Shown here piece after piece: positions 35,442-47,882 of a stretch of 64,000 nucleotides of DNA. Within the stretch, counting starts at the first letter, position 1. Each line of letters starts with the position of its first letter. The position numbers and the translations under genes are program-made. This stretch comes from Erythroxylum novogranatense (Eukaryota; Streptophyta; Magnoliopsida; Malpighiales; Erythroxylaceae): the NCBI GenBank assembly GCA_029891385.1, contig CM057230.1, forward strand, positions 20,712,847 to 20,776,846, given 5' to 3'. The notes under the pieces were generated by a model that saw only the letters and a program-made list of their open reading frames with translations, was not told the origin of the DNA and ran no database searches.

Positions 35442-36767
35442 ATGTCAGAGAAAATGATGATTCATGTGGATAAGATCTCTCAATGTATGGTGAAACCATC
35501 TTCTCCAACCCCTAACCATCTGCGTCGTTGCCAATTCTCATCTCTTGATCAAGTCATGGTTGGAGTTATCGCAACCTGGTTCCTCTTCTATCCTAGAAAG
35601 TCCAACATCACCAATACAGAAAGGTACCAAAGGTTGAAGAAATCCTTGTCTCAGACCTTAACCCTTTTTTACCCTTTTGCAGGGCGTATCGTAGGTAACT
35701 CTCACATAGACTGCAACGACGAGGGAGTTCCTCTCGTGGAAGCTAAGGTCAGATGTACAATGCTCCAAGTTCTCCAAACCCCATATTGCGATCATCTCAA
35801 CAAGTTGATCCCCCATGAAGTTGGCGAACCCACTGATCTACTTGCTTTTGTTCAAGTCACTTACTTCGACTGTGGTGGTATGGTCGTTGGGATTGGTCTG
35901 TCCCACAAGATAGTTGATGCCTCATCAGTAGTTACGTTCCTCAACACCTGGGCTGCTGTGGCTCGTGGAGATAGAATTGTATCTATGCCTCGGTTCGACG
36001 CTGCCAAGTTCTTTCCACCGATTAATGTTTCAGGGTTTGACCCTTCCTTCGAGGTTGTTGATGGAGACCAAAACCTAGTCATGCGTAAGTATCTGTTCAA
36101 CGCAACAAGCTTAGCAGTTCTTCAAGATAGATACACCGACAAGAGTACTGGCACTGGAGACCACCGACCACCGACACGATCTCAGGCATTAATGACTTTT
36201 ATTTGGGAGAGATTCCTGGCAGCAACTCAAACGAAATCTACTACTGACACAGTTTACGTTGTGAGAACGGCCATTAACTTGCGTTCACGAATGGAGCCAT
36301 CTCTTCCGATTCATTATATTGGAAACTTTATATACGAGCCAGTAGTAGCAGTGCTTGGAAACAAGGCAATGGATTCTTATTCCGGCGCTAGTGTCATAAA
36401 CCAAATAAGGGAAACTCTAAGAAGTGTGGACGCAGAATTTGTGAAGAGACTTGGGAATGGCGAAGAGTATCTGAAAATAATGCAGGATAGGGCTGAGGCA
36501 CTTAGTAGCAAGAAGGAAGTTCCACTGTCGATCGCAAGTTGCTTGTTTCCAGTTTATGAAACTGATTTTGGATGGGGAAGTCCTCTGTCGGTTTCCTTTG
36601 GAAAATTTGCTGGTGACAATTTAGTTTTCTTCATTCCAGCAAAAAAAATAGATGGTATTCAGGTATTCCTTAACTTGAAGAAGGAAGACATGTCCAATTT
36701 AGAAAGAGACCCAGAGATTAACGCACTTGCATCTCCAGACCATGATTTCCATCCATCTCTTATGTAG
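35442..36767 (+). CDS. BAHD acyltransferase, vinorine-synthase-like
   Basis: This is a single-exon gene of 441 codons, a normal length for the family. BAHD enzymes move an acyl group from acyl-CoA to an alcohol or amine of a specialised metabolite in the cytosol. The catalytic HXXXD motif is HKIVD at residues 155-159. The structural DFGWG motif is complete at 375-379, followed by PLSVSFGKF. The N-terminus (IHVDKISQCMVKPSSPTP), LFYPFAGRI at about 75-83 and YIGNF at 292-296 fit the clade that includes vinorine synthase and alcohol acetyltransferases. That placement is inferred from motifs; the substrate is unknown. ATGs at residues 1, 5 and 6 are possible. The second gene lacks the first ATG but keeps the one equivalent to 35454, so 35454 may be the true start. 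No break is seen. A paralogue lies 13.8 kb downstream on the same strand. Confidence 0.93.
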   Translation: MSEKMMIHVDKISQCMVKPSSPTPNHLRRCQFSSLDQVMVGVIATWFLFYPRKSNITNTERYQRLKKSLSQTLTLFYPFAGRIVGNSHIDCNDEGVPLVEAKVRCTMLQVLQTPYCDHLNKLIPHEVGEPTDLLAFVQVTYFDCGGMVVGIGLSHKIVDASSVVTFLNTWAAVARGDRIVSMPRFDAAKFFPPINVSGFDPSFEVVDGDQNLVMRKYLFNATSLAVLQDRYTDKSTGTGDHRPPTRSQALMTFIWERFLAATQTKSTTDTVYVVRTAINLRSRMEPSLPIHYIGNFIYEPVVAVLGNKAMDSYSGASVINQIRETLRSVDAEFVKRLGNGEEYLKIMQDRAEALSSKKEVPLSIASCLFPVYETDFGWGSPLSVSFGKFAGDNLVFFIPAKKIDGIQVFLNLKKEDMSNLERDPEINALASPDHDFHPSLM

Positions 36768-36857
36768 GCATTAATAATTTCCTGGAATTAGGCCTTAATG
36801 GTTTAGCTGCCAGATGTTTCTATGTTTTCTGCATCTGTAATTTTGTTAGGTTAAGAA

Positions 36858-36863
36858 ATAAAA
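36858..36863 (+). terminator. Candidate polyadenylation signal of the first BAHD gene
   Basis: AATAAA lies 91 bases after the stop codon. The equivalent place after the second gene (about 55180) reads AAGAAATACAAG, a weaker variant. Confidence 0.5.
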
Positions 36864-36869
36864 GATTAG

Positions 36870-37067
36870 GTTTTCATTATCTATTTTAAATTTTAATATG
36901 CACCCTTTAAAAGCATTAAAAAGACATATAAAGGCAAGATAAATTATATTTTAATTTTATGAATTAAATTAAAATTGTAAAATATTATAAATCAATATAA
37001 ATTTAAAATTTAAAATTTATGAAATGTATACTTTATTTATACATATTTTAATAGAACGGTAGACAGG

Positions 37068-37150
<83 letters not shown>

Positions 37151-40100
37151 TGGAAAATTGTATTAATTTAAATAAGATTTAATTGATTCATAAATTGAAA
37201 AGTTGGTTGCTTGTATTTGGTTCAATAATGCAGTGAAAATATCTATAAAATGTATTATCAATGAAAAAACAAGGAGAAAAAGATCGTCGACTACTTCCTT
37301 TGTTTCTTTGTTTCTTTCTACGTACAAATTTCTTCTTCTTACACGAAATTCTACTAAGGAGAATAAGTTTCATTTCTTTACTTTTAACTAAATTTATTTA
37401 ATATATAAAGGACTAATTTTTTAAAAAAATTCTTATGATCATCCTAGTTTATCTAAATAATAAATTATTAATTTAGAATATTTTTGGAATATATTGGATG
37501 TTTTTACATTATTCATGTGAAGCTGTTTTGAAAAAAGTAGCAAAAAGAAGCTGCGAGTAGGAATGAGCAGCAGCAGTAGTCCACAACCAAACGCACAACA
37601 CAAGAACAAGTGAAACGAGACAGCAAAAGGAAAAGAGAAGCATCATGCAACAGGAATTAAGAATAAGCACATACCAGCAGAGAGGATGATAAAACACAGA
37701 AATAAAAGAGCCAAAACGACAATAGTAAGAGGCAGCCAAGAGGACACGCGGAGTAGATTAAATGACAGCAACGCAGAGGAACCCAACAGAAAACGAAAAC
37801 AAGCAGCAGCTGGACTGAAGAGGAATAAAACGACAGTGCAGCAAAAAAAAAAAACGAAAAATAGAGGAAATGGCCAGTCCAAAACGCAGTGGACTCTGGA
37901 CATGTTATGACTGGAGACGTTTTAAACGTAGGAGGGTTTGTTTTTTAAAAGAAGGGACGCCGTTGAGAGGAGAGTACGTGGGCGACTTACCAAAGGCAAC
38001 AAGCGACGTCGGTTAGTTTTTAGTACGGACTTTTTGGCTCACCAACTTGGGTTGTGGAGTTTTACACCTGGAGCTCTCCAACGTTGTTTTTCGTCTAGAT
38101 TTTTTCCGTAAGAATAAATCTCCTTTTTAATAATATTCGTATGTTCTTTCAGGTTTGTAAATAATTTATTAATTATAGGTAAAGAATTATATTGAAACCT
38201 TGATTCTAAATTAATTGTGAGATCGAATAGCTTTTATTAAATTTAATGGTGCATGAGTATTTAATTATTTCCTAAATTCAATAATTTTATTATAGTTTTA
38301 AGTTTTATTGAATAGATTCATATATTTAATAATCCTAACATAATCTAGCGCTAATTAAAACAACAAATCCGTAATTGTTTATTAGTTTTAATAAGTGGCA
38401 ATTCACATAATTTATTTCCTTATTAAGAAGTGTAATTTATTTCGTGTAATTAATTAATCTGATTATAATAAACTATTTATTAAATCTATTGGTTACAATC
38501 GAGTCTTTCCAAATCTTAAAATTGTCGAAACGCTAAATATTATGAGCTTTTTTAGAATTATCTTTCGATTAGAGAATAATTATTTGATCTGTTTGTGATT
38601 ACTGTACAAGACAAAGAAATAGTAGTTATTATAAATCTGTTCTTAATAACTAGAACAATTTATTTATAAATATGTTGAATTACTTTTGCATCAATAATTA
38701 ATTGCATGAATCAAGGTGGGAATAAATTCTTTTAACTAGAAGCATGTTTTATTGAAATTCAAATCAATTCATTTTGTTATTTTTAATATTGTATTTTAGC
38801 ATAATGTTCAAACCTTTCTTTCTTTTTCACTTATTTGTCTAAAAGAAATAAACCATCATTCTTTGAGGAGACTAACCTAGTCCACCGTTTTACGTAATAT
38901 TCTAAGCAGGGTAATTATTTTGGCAAGTTTTACACACACTATTAGACTAAATTACTTAACAAATAATTTGTAATATATTTAATCAATATAATTTATGATA
39001 GTCATAGACTCATAAAATTATCAAGTAATTAGATAAAATTGATATATGAATTACTACTTAAACATCAAGTAAGTAGTATCACATTACGTCTATTCTGAAG
39101 TGGTTCGCAACATATATAAATTCTCCATATATAATAAGTAAAGGAAAGATTTATTTTATTCCCATTAGTTATTTCTTTGTTTAGTGGCTGATAGAATACT
39201 TTAGTGTCAAATTGACCCACAAATATTACTATAGCTATTATAATAATTGGTTTTGGAACTAACGATGGTTTGAAGCTAAGCTAGTGTGGATATAAATACT
39301 TGGAATTTAATTGTTTTTTAAATGGAATTTAATTGTTGAACATCTTTATGACGTTTGAGGGTTGCAGTAACATATTACTAGATTTTTTAGCATTTACAAG
39401 CATTCATTTATCGGCAGTGAAGTGATTCAGAGTCCGTGGAATATTTAATTGAGTAAGCAACATAGATTGGAATTGGTTTCCTTGTATTTAAGGGTTCCAA
39501 GAAATATAGAGGTTCTTTTTTATCCTTCAAGGAAGATTATATGAGAGTTTCTTTGTCAAAAAGACTTATTGTAAAAAGTTCATCATCACCTAGTTCAAAG
39601 AAGAGATTAGTGGAATCCTAAAAGATATTTAGAAAATTGATATAATAAAGATTTGTTTTTGAAACTATTATAAAATGAATTTACTTCTCTTTCTTACACT
39701 ATGTACTTTACTTTTGGTTGATTGATTAACTTTAATTACATTTTATTGTATTTTATCATTCAATTTGAAATCAATTAAGTGTCTTTATTAAGTTACAAAA
39801 GTTTACTTTGAATAATTAATATTTAATTCATCATCTTTTGGGTGTCATTGAGGACCACGCAAATTATGTTCCGTGAAAAGATTACTCGGAAGAGATAGTG
39901 ATCGGCACATCTACCCACATGATCAATAGAGATGGTCATAGAGATCAAAAAGTAAATCATGAAAAAAAGAAAGATGACAAAAATGCTACAATTTTGATAT
40001 AAAAAATGCATACTTTAATCAATCCATCAATAGGAACTCCACAAGCAATAATATGTGCCAAAAGATAGAACACATATAAAAAGGGCAACAACTAGAAGAG

Positions 40101-40180
40101 GTAAAGGAAATAAATTCCTATGGAAATCGTAGAACAATTGTCAGCCTTTTATTAAAACTATGCAAGGTCTATAATTGTAA
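36870..40180. other. AT-rich intergenic spacer, no gene
   Basis: No open frame here resembles a known protein. The stretch holds a long AT dinucleotide run (37073-37151). 37540-37910 is purine- and A-rich with few T and gives long but meaningless frames on both strands. The part from 38120 is ordinary AT-rich sequence. Confidence 0.6.
37073..37151 (+). repeat. AT dinucleotide microsatellite
   Basis: About 39 TA units with two small interruptions (TTTATA and TAATAT). Its length is likely to vary between individuals. Confidence 0.95.
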
Positions 40181-40481
40181 ATAATAACCCTATTTGGCAA
40201 TCAATTGATTGCATTAATTGTTAGTTGATGATTGATTATATCAGCTAATTTGACAAGTTGATTGTATTAACTATTTGTCATTTGATGTTTAATAAAATTA
40301 GTTGTTTAGTATTAGTGTTTATATGTAAAATAATTTATGAAGACATTATTTTAACAAAAACTATAAGGTGTGAATATTATATATCTTAGTATTTCGTTGA
40401 ATATTCTTATAGGAATTTAAATTTTAGATATTAAATTCTACAAAACTTAAGTTTATAACTCTAATAAAAAACATAAAACAT

Positions 40482-40498
40482 ATAATAATAATAATAAT

Positions 40499-40535
<37 letters not shown>

Positions 40536-40558
40536 ATGATAATAATAATAATGATGAT
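40482..40558 (+). repeat. Compound trinucleotide microsatellite
   Basis: Runs of ATA, then about 13 CAA units, then TGA and TAA units. It lies near the left side of the Harbinger-type element. Confidence 0.9.
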
Positions 40559-40739
40559 ACATCCAAACATACAATATAATAATACAAATGAAGTTTAACA
40601 ATACAATTCAAATAGAGCAAAAAAAATGAACATCATCATTTAAAACAAAGGTTTATAATAATTTAAGAACGATGTCTAACTGTCATTAAACTAGAAGCAA
40701 TATTATCACGAATAGTTGTCATCTCTCGAGTTCTCTATT

Positions 40740-41950
40740 CTTCAATGTCTTTTGTGTAAAGTTAACTTCAACATCTTAAAATATATGTAGAGGTATAAAT
40801 TCAGGATCTTGATCAATGATGTTAAAAGCCGGGTCGCCAATTGTATTTCTTCTAATATATTTATGCAACGCAAAAGCTACACAAATTATTCTATTTTTAT
40901 CCATTAATGAATACTTAGGAATTTTCTCTAATATCTTTCTTCGAGCCTTAAGAATACCGAAAGCCCTCTCAATACAACTTCTCAATGATGAATGAGCTCG
41001 ATTAAAAACTTCTCAAGATCCTCTTATATTTGCACCACAAAACTCTGATTGATGATATTTTGTCTTTGGATAAAGTGTCAAATATCTTTCTCTTTCCGGA
41101 TAACCTTTGTCAACCAAGTTTCTATAGAAGCAGTATAATTAGTATAAATGATATTATAAAAAGTCTAAATCGTTAATAACAAATCCTCTAAATCTTAAAA
41201 TTACCTATTGGTGGTTTTCAAAATTTAAGTCTCAGATTATCGATTGTATCTAGGAAAAAACAAGAATCGTGTGCTGATCCCTCCCAACACGCTAAAACAT
41301 ATGTAAATAGTAAGTTAAAGTCATATGTTGCCAATACATTTGTTGTTGTTATTCCTTTCCATCCTCTAAATTTCATTTGATCATCTTCTGCAACAATTAT
41401 CATTATATGTTTACCATCAATAGCTCTAATGTAATCCTAATATAGAATAATAATCATAAGATGATAAAACAACATTTTTCAATGGAAAATATAATGAAGA
41501 GGAAAGAAGAATATATTCAATTACCTTAAAATGTGGAATATATCTAACATCATTGGCAATTTATGGTGGAATGTCTTTAAACTTGGGATCTTTTGGTATG
41601 AGTATATCCCTTAAAAATCCATCCATAACAGTAAAAAATTCTTTAAAAACTCTACTCATAGTTTCATCATAATGTTGAAAATGCTCTTGGGTGTCTCTAT
41701 TAGAGGAACCTTTACTTAAGACATACATGAATAAACCGACTTTCTTCAAAATAGACATCATATTCGAAGGTCTCAAACTATAATTATTTTCTAAAACCAT
41801 ACATAATTGTCAAAATCTATTTTGATTCATCCTAAATGTATTAAAACACCTTTTTTCATGACCATTCAATAATTCATTCATCCATAGTTCTCTTGTTTGA
41901 TAGGAAGTCATACATGGTTCCTTATATATATGGTAAAAAAAATACACTTA
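40740..41950 (-). pseudogene. PIF/Harbinger transposase (HARBI1-like), three exons, disrupted
   Basis: This is a DDE-type nuclease of the PIF/Harbinger superfamily. Exon 1 (about 41945-41525) reads ELWMNELLNGHEKRCFNTFR, then VGLFMYVLSKGSSNRDTQEH, and ends DVRYIPHFK. Exon 2 (about 41438-41204) reads IRAIDGKHIMIIVAEDDQM with the first catalytic aspartate, then LACWEGSAHDSCFF with the second. Exon 3 (about 41120-40740) reads FYRNLVDKGYPERERYLTLY and ERAFGILKARRKIL with the catalytic glutamate region. Two introns with GT...AG ends fit (about 41524-41439 and 41203-41121) at family-typical positions. A stop near 41013-41015 and another in exon 1 (about 41815) break it. The Myb-like partner gene lies upstream at 42397-43430. 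Confidence 0.82.
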
Positions 41951-42396
41951 TGTAACCCAATACACAGGCCAAAAATTGTTTCATTTGCAGAAGTTGCATA
42001 ATTTGCATAATATTATCATCCATACCTACAGATTAATAAGTAAAGTTATATTGTAAATAAACAAGATACTTATATGTCTAAATATAGAGAAGTAATTAAT
42101 ATAGCATGTAAAAAAATTATAGATTACCAACAAGATAATATAATATAATAAAATAAGCTAACCTAATTCATAATGTCTTAAAAAACACCATGTCAACATA
42201 AGTGCACAAATAATAAAAACAATAAACTAAACATAGTAATAAAAACTATGTTTAGTGTTTTTTTATGTTTATCATACTCATACATAAACTTTATGTATCC
42301 AACCCTCTTTGTATCATCTGGTAAACCAAAAAAAGGACCTTCTTTGCAAATCTTTAATCAACATGCAAGCAAAGTAAAATTCAGGAGTACCAGTCT

Positions 42397-43430
42397 CTAA
42401 ACCAAGCAAAGTACATATTTTTTCAAAACATTCATAACATCATGATGTGACACATCAGCACTAGTACTTTGTGATGCATCAATATTCATCGTGTCCAAAA
42501 TTTTCTTCATGCATCTATTCATCTTTATTGTTGCATTCTGCCTCTTTTGAATTAATTGCATCATATCGTCAATACTCTCATACATTGCTACAGATCTTCC
42601 TACTTTTTTAGCGGAATCAACTCTTGACACTCTTGTTACTTTGTGAAGTATCAATCTCCAAAACCCTTTTGCATCTTCTTCTCTCACTCTTTTCATTGTG
42701 TGTAGCTTGAGGAGTCGGGGTAGATTATCTCCACACTTCTTCCTAATTGTTTAGACCACTAGTCTCATCTATATTTTCACGATCATGATAGGCTACAATT
42801 GATAATGAGCATTATAATTATCAGGTGGAAAAGGAACATATACTTCCTTAACTTCTCATTGTCCTTATGGAGGGTCAACTACAGGACCAAACATTCAAAA
42901 AGTTGATCCAACTTACATTAAAGCTCAGGTTCAAGCCCTTCCTCTTTCAATGTTTTAAAATTGATGTTCTCCTATAAAAAGTTAAGTAATTTATATTTAA
43001 CTAACTATTTAGCATTAGAAAATAAAGGAAAATAATTTGAATTGGAGAAAAGGAGATAACATTAATCTTCAAAGTCCACCACTCTTCACTAGCAACAATT
43101 GTTCCTTTGTTATCATCCAATCCTAATCCTATTTCTTTCCCTTTCAATTGGTTCTAAAGACTCTATCTAGTTCTCATTTAATCAAACTTATTTTAAAGCT
43201 TTGTTTTATCCCATGATAAGTTGGTTGCTATGTGCAACTCTTCCTCCACCTTCTTCCATGGTAACCTTTGACCAATAACTCCATCGTGTTTTCCCTTACT
43301 CCTTTCAATATGTTGATTACAAATACCACAAAAGATAAGAAGAGTTTCTTTCGGCCAACGAATCCGACCTATATCATTCCCCACTTGACTTCCTCCTTTA
43401 TTCCCTTTTTGGGATGATACCATCTAATCA
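42397..43430 (-). pseudogene. Harbinger-type Myb/SANT-like DNA-binding protein, disrupted
   Basis: Autonomous PIF/Harbinger elements carry a second gene for a Myb-like protein that binds the element's ends and helps the transposase enter the nucleus. Minus-strand 43423-43193 reads IRWPKETLLIFCGICNQHIE, then WKKVEEELHIATNLSWDKTK. This is followed in shifted frame by LKGKEIGLGLDDNKGTIVAS and EEWWTLKI (to about 43060), a trihelix/Myb-type domain. After an intron-like gap, 42696-42397 is an open stretch of 99 codons (ILHKVTRVSRVDSAKKVGRS, then HDVMNVLKKYVLCL) matching the usual C-terminal part. Stops after the first block show decay. A plain host gene of the same family is an alternative, but the orientation and distance to the transposase favour the element. 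Confidence 0.72.
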
Positions 43431-43619
43431 TATAAGATGAAAAAGATTATATGCTAGTTAATCAATTTGCAATTGATTTCACTACTTAATTAGTTTTACT
43501 AGCTTGAATTAGACTAGTTAAACAAAATAATATATAATTACTTTTATCATCATAATATTTTTATTAATTACTTAATTTAAAATTATTTTATCTCTTAATT
43601 TAAAATGAGTAATAGAATT

Positions 43620-44720
43620 AGCTTGTGAATATTATTCAAAAATTAAAAAGAAACTTGGTACATTGATAACCATCCCTGAGCCAAACAATTTTAGATCTCT
43701 GCTTGATAAGGAAAAATGATTATGCACAACTTGAAGATAGTTATCCAACAAACATTTTGCCTTACTTAGGAGACTTGCATTATTAGGATTTGAAGCCAGA
43801 AGATTTTGAACATCAAACAAATTGTATTTAGCAACTTACATTGAAATTTTTGTATTGGATCCCATGCATTTATTCAGCTATTTAAGATCATCCTTAACAA
43901 ATTTGAGTTTCTAAACACAATGGAATTGTTTGAATCCAATGAAAAACTTCTCAAAACCTTTTCTACAAGCTTCTAAGAAACCATTCTAATGAGTTAAGAA
44001 GTTGTTGAATCTGAATGGAAAATGTCTATCAAAATAGGAGAGAAAACTAGATAACCTTATAGGTGTGTGGTCAGACAACAAGGGATCCATAAAGTTAGTT
44101 GTACTATAAGGGAATTTAGATAACCTACTGAAATTGATATGTGCCCTATCAATTTTTGTTCTTCATATAAACCAATTAGAACCTCTACATATTATTCTAA
44201 GTATAGAAATGCCCTTTTGCCTTTAGATTAGTTACCTTTAAATGTTCAACACAATTAATGAAGTCATCTATAAAGTTTCTAACTTAACACTTACTTTAAG
44301 CTTCAGATCTATTAAAAGTGGAGTTAAAATCTCCACAGATTACCCAAGGAAATTTACTATTAATTCCTATATTCTTGATGTTACTCTGTAAATAATTCTT
44401 TTATAATGTAAAGTTGTTGGAATAAACTACTGTAAGCAAGATAACCACTTTCTCAACTTTAAAAACTATTTTTAAATGCATCATTTGATCTAAAACCTCA
44501 AAAAATATCCACGATTTTTGTCCATATTATTAACTAATCAATTCAACTGTAGAAAGAAGCTTTTGTTGAAATGCAAATATTTTCTTGAAAACTCGCCTCA
44601 AATTATGGTGGTTTATTCTTAAGGTAAGTAGATCTTTATAGATAATGAATTTGGATGAATTTCTTTTCATTTTTAGTAATTCATGGAGAACACTTGCCCT
44701 AGATCAACTTCCAAATTCAA
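43620..44720 (-). pseudogene. LINE (L1-type) endonuclease and early RT fragment
   Basis: On the minus strand, SKFPWVICGDFNSTFNRSEA (about 44355-44295) is the GDFN motif of an apurinic-type endonuclease. SDHTPIRLSSFLSYFDRHFP (about 44075-44015) is its SDH catalytic motif. Further on, LASNPNNASLLSKAKCLLDN (about 43800-43730) and a frameshifted WLRDGYQCTKF (about 43660) match the linker leading to RT. The RT itself is missing: the fragment stops near 43620. Many stops interrupt it. Losing the 3' end is unusual for LINEs, which normally lose the 5' end, so later deletion is likely. Confidence 0.75.
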
Positions 44721-44729
44721 ACCTCCATG

Positions 44730-46500
44730 CTCTTTAGCATAATATTTTGAGTCTTGCGAGAAAGTAAGAGGATAACAAATACTAGAATTGCATGCGACTC
44801 TTAAGAAGCAGTGCTAGAGCATCGCATATCAAGTCTGAATGGCGAGTGGGGTCGATCAAATCGTTAAGTGCCTGCATTCACTTAAAAAGTGGAAGAAAAA
44901 TATATAAGAATATATAAGATTTTTCTTTTTGATAAAAATTTCAATTCGAATTTTTTGGACTCCTTGGTTTGGGTTGAAAAGTGTGGAGGTTTGTTCAATA
45001 TCAAACCCTTATTTTTTGAAGTAATAGCTTGTTTAAAAGTAGCACTTTATGGATTGAATAGAATGACCTGCTTTTTTGCCGCTATCATTTTATGGCAATC
45101 ACTCATTCTTATTTTCAAACCAGTATGGAGGATGTTATGTTAACTTATGGTTATCAGTTCAAGGATACACAAGACTTATTGTAGGAGTAACCATTAGCTT
45201 TTGGAGGTGTATATAGTTGATATATTCCAGGAAATGTCGGTCTTGTTAAAACCTTTAAAGGGTCCAAATGGTTCGGACTTGAGTCTTCATTTTTATTTTT
45301 ATTTATTCTTTTTCTTATTAATCCAAACTATTTCATGAATTAAATTTTTAAAATAGTGTATAAAAAGTGCAATTGAATAAAAAAGAATTATTTAAAATTC
45401 AGAAATAGGATTTTACACTATTCTATAAGATTTGATGGTATGGTAGAAAGAAATATAACAAATTATTGGAATTTCCAATGTGATACATTCTTAAAATTTC
45501 GTATATTCTCTTTAACACCAACTTTAATCCAACACTTGCTTTGATCTCTATATAGAGATTGAATTCGTATCATAATTCATGAACTAGGGTAAAGGATTTT
45601 CTTAGAGGTCTGGAGAAAGTTGCAATCAATATGATTTTCTTAATAAGGTCTCCCATTCCTTTATCTAGCTTATGTTCTTCATACCCACCCCCATTCTGAT
45701 CATATGGAATAGATGATGTAATTCAAATGGTAGAAAATCATTTTTTCGATGAATATTCATGTACTATCGCTTATTAGTCCCGAGGGAGTAATTAGAAGAG
45801 CCAGATTGTAAGTAGTTTTCCTTCTGCGTGAATGGGTTGGGTTCTTTATATGGGTAGTTAGAATACCTCTATCCTATATGTTAAGCTTTTTGAAACACCA
45901 GATTTCGTGCTATCATTATTTGTTAGCAAATAATAGTTACCATTCCAAAATATTACTCAGATTAGAATCACTTTTTGTTTTCCTATTCTATCTAAAATCT
46001 TTTTCATGCACATATTGCGACGATGTTGGATATTGGTAGATCTCGAAAGATATGAAAGACCTCCCTCTTAGTGAAATGAAATAGTTGAATAATGGAAAAT
46101 TGAGATTATTCAGGAATACACCCCAAAATACTCCAAAAAGAATACCTACAATAAAAAAAGATACATATTTTATTGTCTAGGAGGAATTACAAAAAATATA
46201 CAAAAAAGACAATTCTTTTCTATGTAATGTATATATGATATGATTGATTGTGTAAAGCACGCAGCAGCAACAAAATCGAGGGAAAATGGCAAGATAAGTT
46301 GCATATATCAATAGAGAAAATGAAATAAGTATGTGGAAAAACATCAATACAATGATTCTTAATCACAGAATCCTTGGACTTACAATTACTTAGAGATACA
46401 TTTCGTGCAATAACGCTTCCTATCTGACAGAAAATGATCCCTTTTTATACAATTGCAAGGTTCATTTGAATATGAAATTTAATCATGGAAAACATATTAG
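44730..46500. other. Unassigned stretch with a possible organelle-derived patch
   Basis: At 45246-45287 the sequence TTTAAAGGGTCCAAATGG followed by TTCGGACTTGAGT closely resembles, from memory, the plastid psbC region encoding LEPLRGPNGLDLS. Translated here it is LKPLKGPNGSDLS. Flanking sequence does not continue the psbC match that I can see, so it could be a rearranged nuclear copy of plastid or mitochondrial DNA. The rest has no recognised coding sequence. Confidence 0.3.
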
Positions 46501-47490
46501 CACGCATGTAAATAAGGAGTTATATCTAAATGATTAGGGATGACAATGAGTCAGGCTGGGTTGGGTAATTTTAGACCTTGGCCCTACTCAAGACTCGATC
46601 AAATTTGGGGCTATCTAGCCCAAGTTCTAGCTAGGGGCCCAGAGCCACGACCAAAGGGCCCAACTAGGTTCTAGGTGGGCTAACCCTGCCTGAAAGTTTA
46701 TTTTTTAAGAAAAGTTCAAAAATGATGTTGTTTTGTCCATGCTCGTTCGGCCTTATGTAACACCGAATTTTTCGAGCCTTTTACGTTATTCTGCATTTGA
46801 AGATACTATATGCGGTTAGCCTTTCGTAGTTGGATTAAGGATATTGCAAGTGTCCTTACCCCGAGTATGCGACGGTTGTCATGGACCCGATGTGGTACCG
46901 GGTCGTAACACCTTGGCAGTCCAAGTTTGAGCCTTGATTGAGGTCCGGTCAAGTGGGGTCAGCCAAGCCCGAGAAATTGGGCCAATCTTATAAATGATTA
47001 ACATTATAATGACTCAAATTGTCACAAAGTCAACAAACCATCCAATAGCGTGTAAGCTATAAAGAAAGCAAGTGACCCTATAGGCTTTTGCTTTCAAGTC
47101 TCTCTAAAATTGTAGTGGGATAGGTACACTTGACGATATGAATCATTTAAAAATAAATGAATTAATAGACATACTAATTGAAAATAATAAGAATATGTAA
47201 GAAAATCAAATTACAATAAGGAAATAAAGAAGGAGCGCATGTGGCGAAGAGCCAACATTAAGGTGTCAAACTTCCGGGTGATTGACAGCGATGTAGTATC
47301 GTGAGAAAAGGGTAACGATGTGGTCAATCATGAACAATTAGCTATGAAAAGATGTAAATTTCTTTTAATTCATGTTTAATTCTCTAATTAAATAATTTAT
47401 AATCATAGCTTAAGATTAATATCTAACAACATGTCAATGACATCCAAATATTAAGGATAATAAAGTGGTTTGATCTAATCTATCTATGTA
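46501..47490. other. Gene-free repeat-like stretch
   Basis: 46535-46690 is G- and C-richer than its surroundings (GGCTGGGTTGGGTAATTTTA, then GGGCCCAGAGCC). 46756-46920 begins TGTAACACCGAATTTTTCG and includes GGTACCGGGTCGTAACACC, which has the wording of a worn gypsy LTR start. I find no partner end or target duplication for either. No coding sequence is seen. Confidence 0.35.
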
Positions 47491-47500
47491 TAGTTATAAC

Positions 47501-47882
47501 CCACGTTTTGAAACCCGGACCGGACCAACCGGTCCGACCGGTCCGACCGGTGACCGGCCGGTGGTCCGGTCCGGTTCATGGCCCAAAACCGGTATGCAAT
47601 CGAACCGGTATGAACCGGTATGAACCGGTCAATTGACCGGTTTTGACCGGTCGGACCGGTCCGGTTGGACCGGTTCAACAATTTTTTATTTTTTTTTATT
47701 TATTTATTTTTTATATATTTTTTTGAATTTTTTAATATTTTTAATATTATATATAATTAAATATAATTATTGCATAATTATTACGTCATAATTTGCTCAA
47801 CTTGATTGAATCCGATCGAACCGGGTCAAACCCAGAATCAAGAAAGCCACCGGTTCGATGACCGGTCCGAGTTTGAGAACAT
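47501..47882. mobile_element. Non-autonomous Mutator-type MITE rich in ACCGGT
   Basis: This is a 382 bp element flanked by a perfect 10 bp direct repeat, TAGTTATAAC (47491-47500 and 47883-47892). The left end CACGTTTTGAAACCCGGACC matches the inverted right end TGTTCTCAAACTCGGACC with three differences over 19 aligned bases. The left half is packed with ACCGGT and CCGGACCGG words that form imperfect palindromes, and the middle is AT-rich. A target duplication of 9-10 bp with terminal inverted repeats points to the Mutator superfamily. It encodes nothing. Confidence 0.8.

Noticed and set aside
37509..37910. Hydrophobic minus-strand open frames that look like membrane proteins
   Set aside because: They arise from a purine-rich plus strand read in reverse (Phe, Leu, Cys, Val codons). 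Overlapping frames look equally hydrophobic.
47484..47681. 65-codon minus-strand open frame rich in Asn, Arg, Thr and Gly
   Set aside because: It is the translation of the ACCGGT array of the MITE and has no protein similarity.
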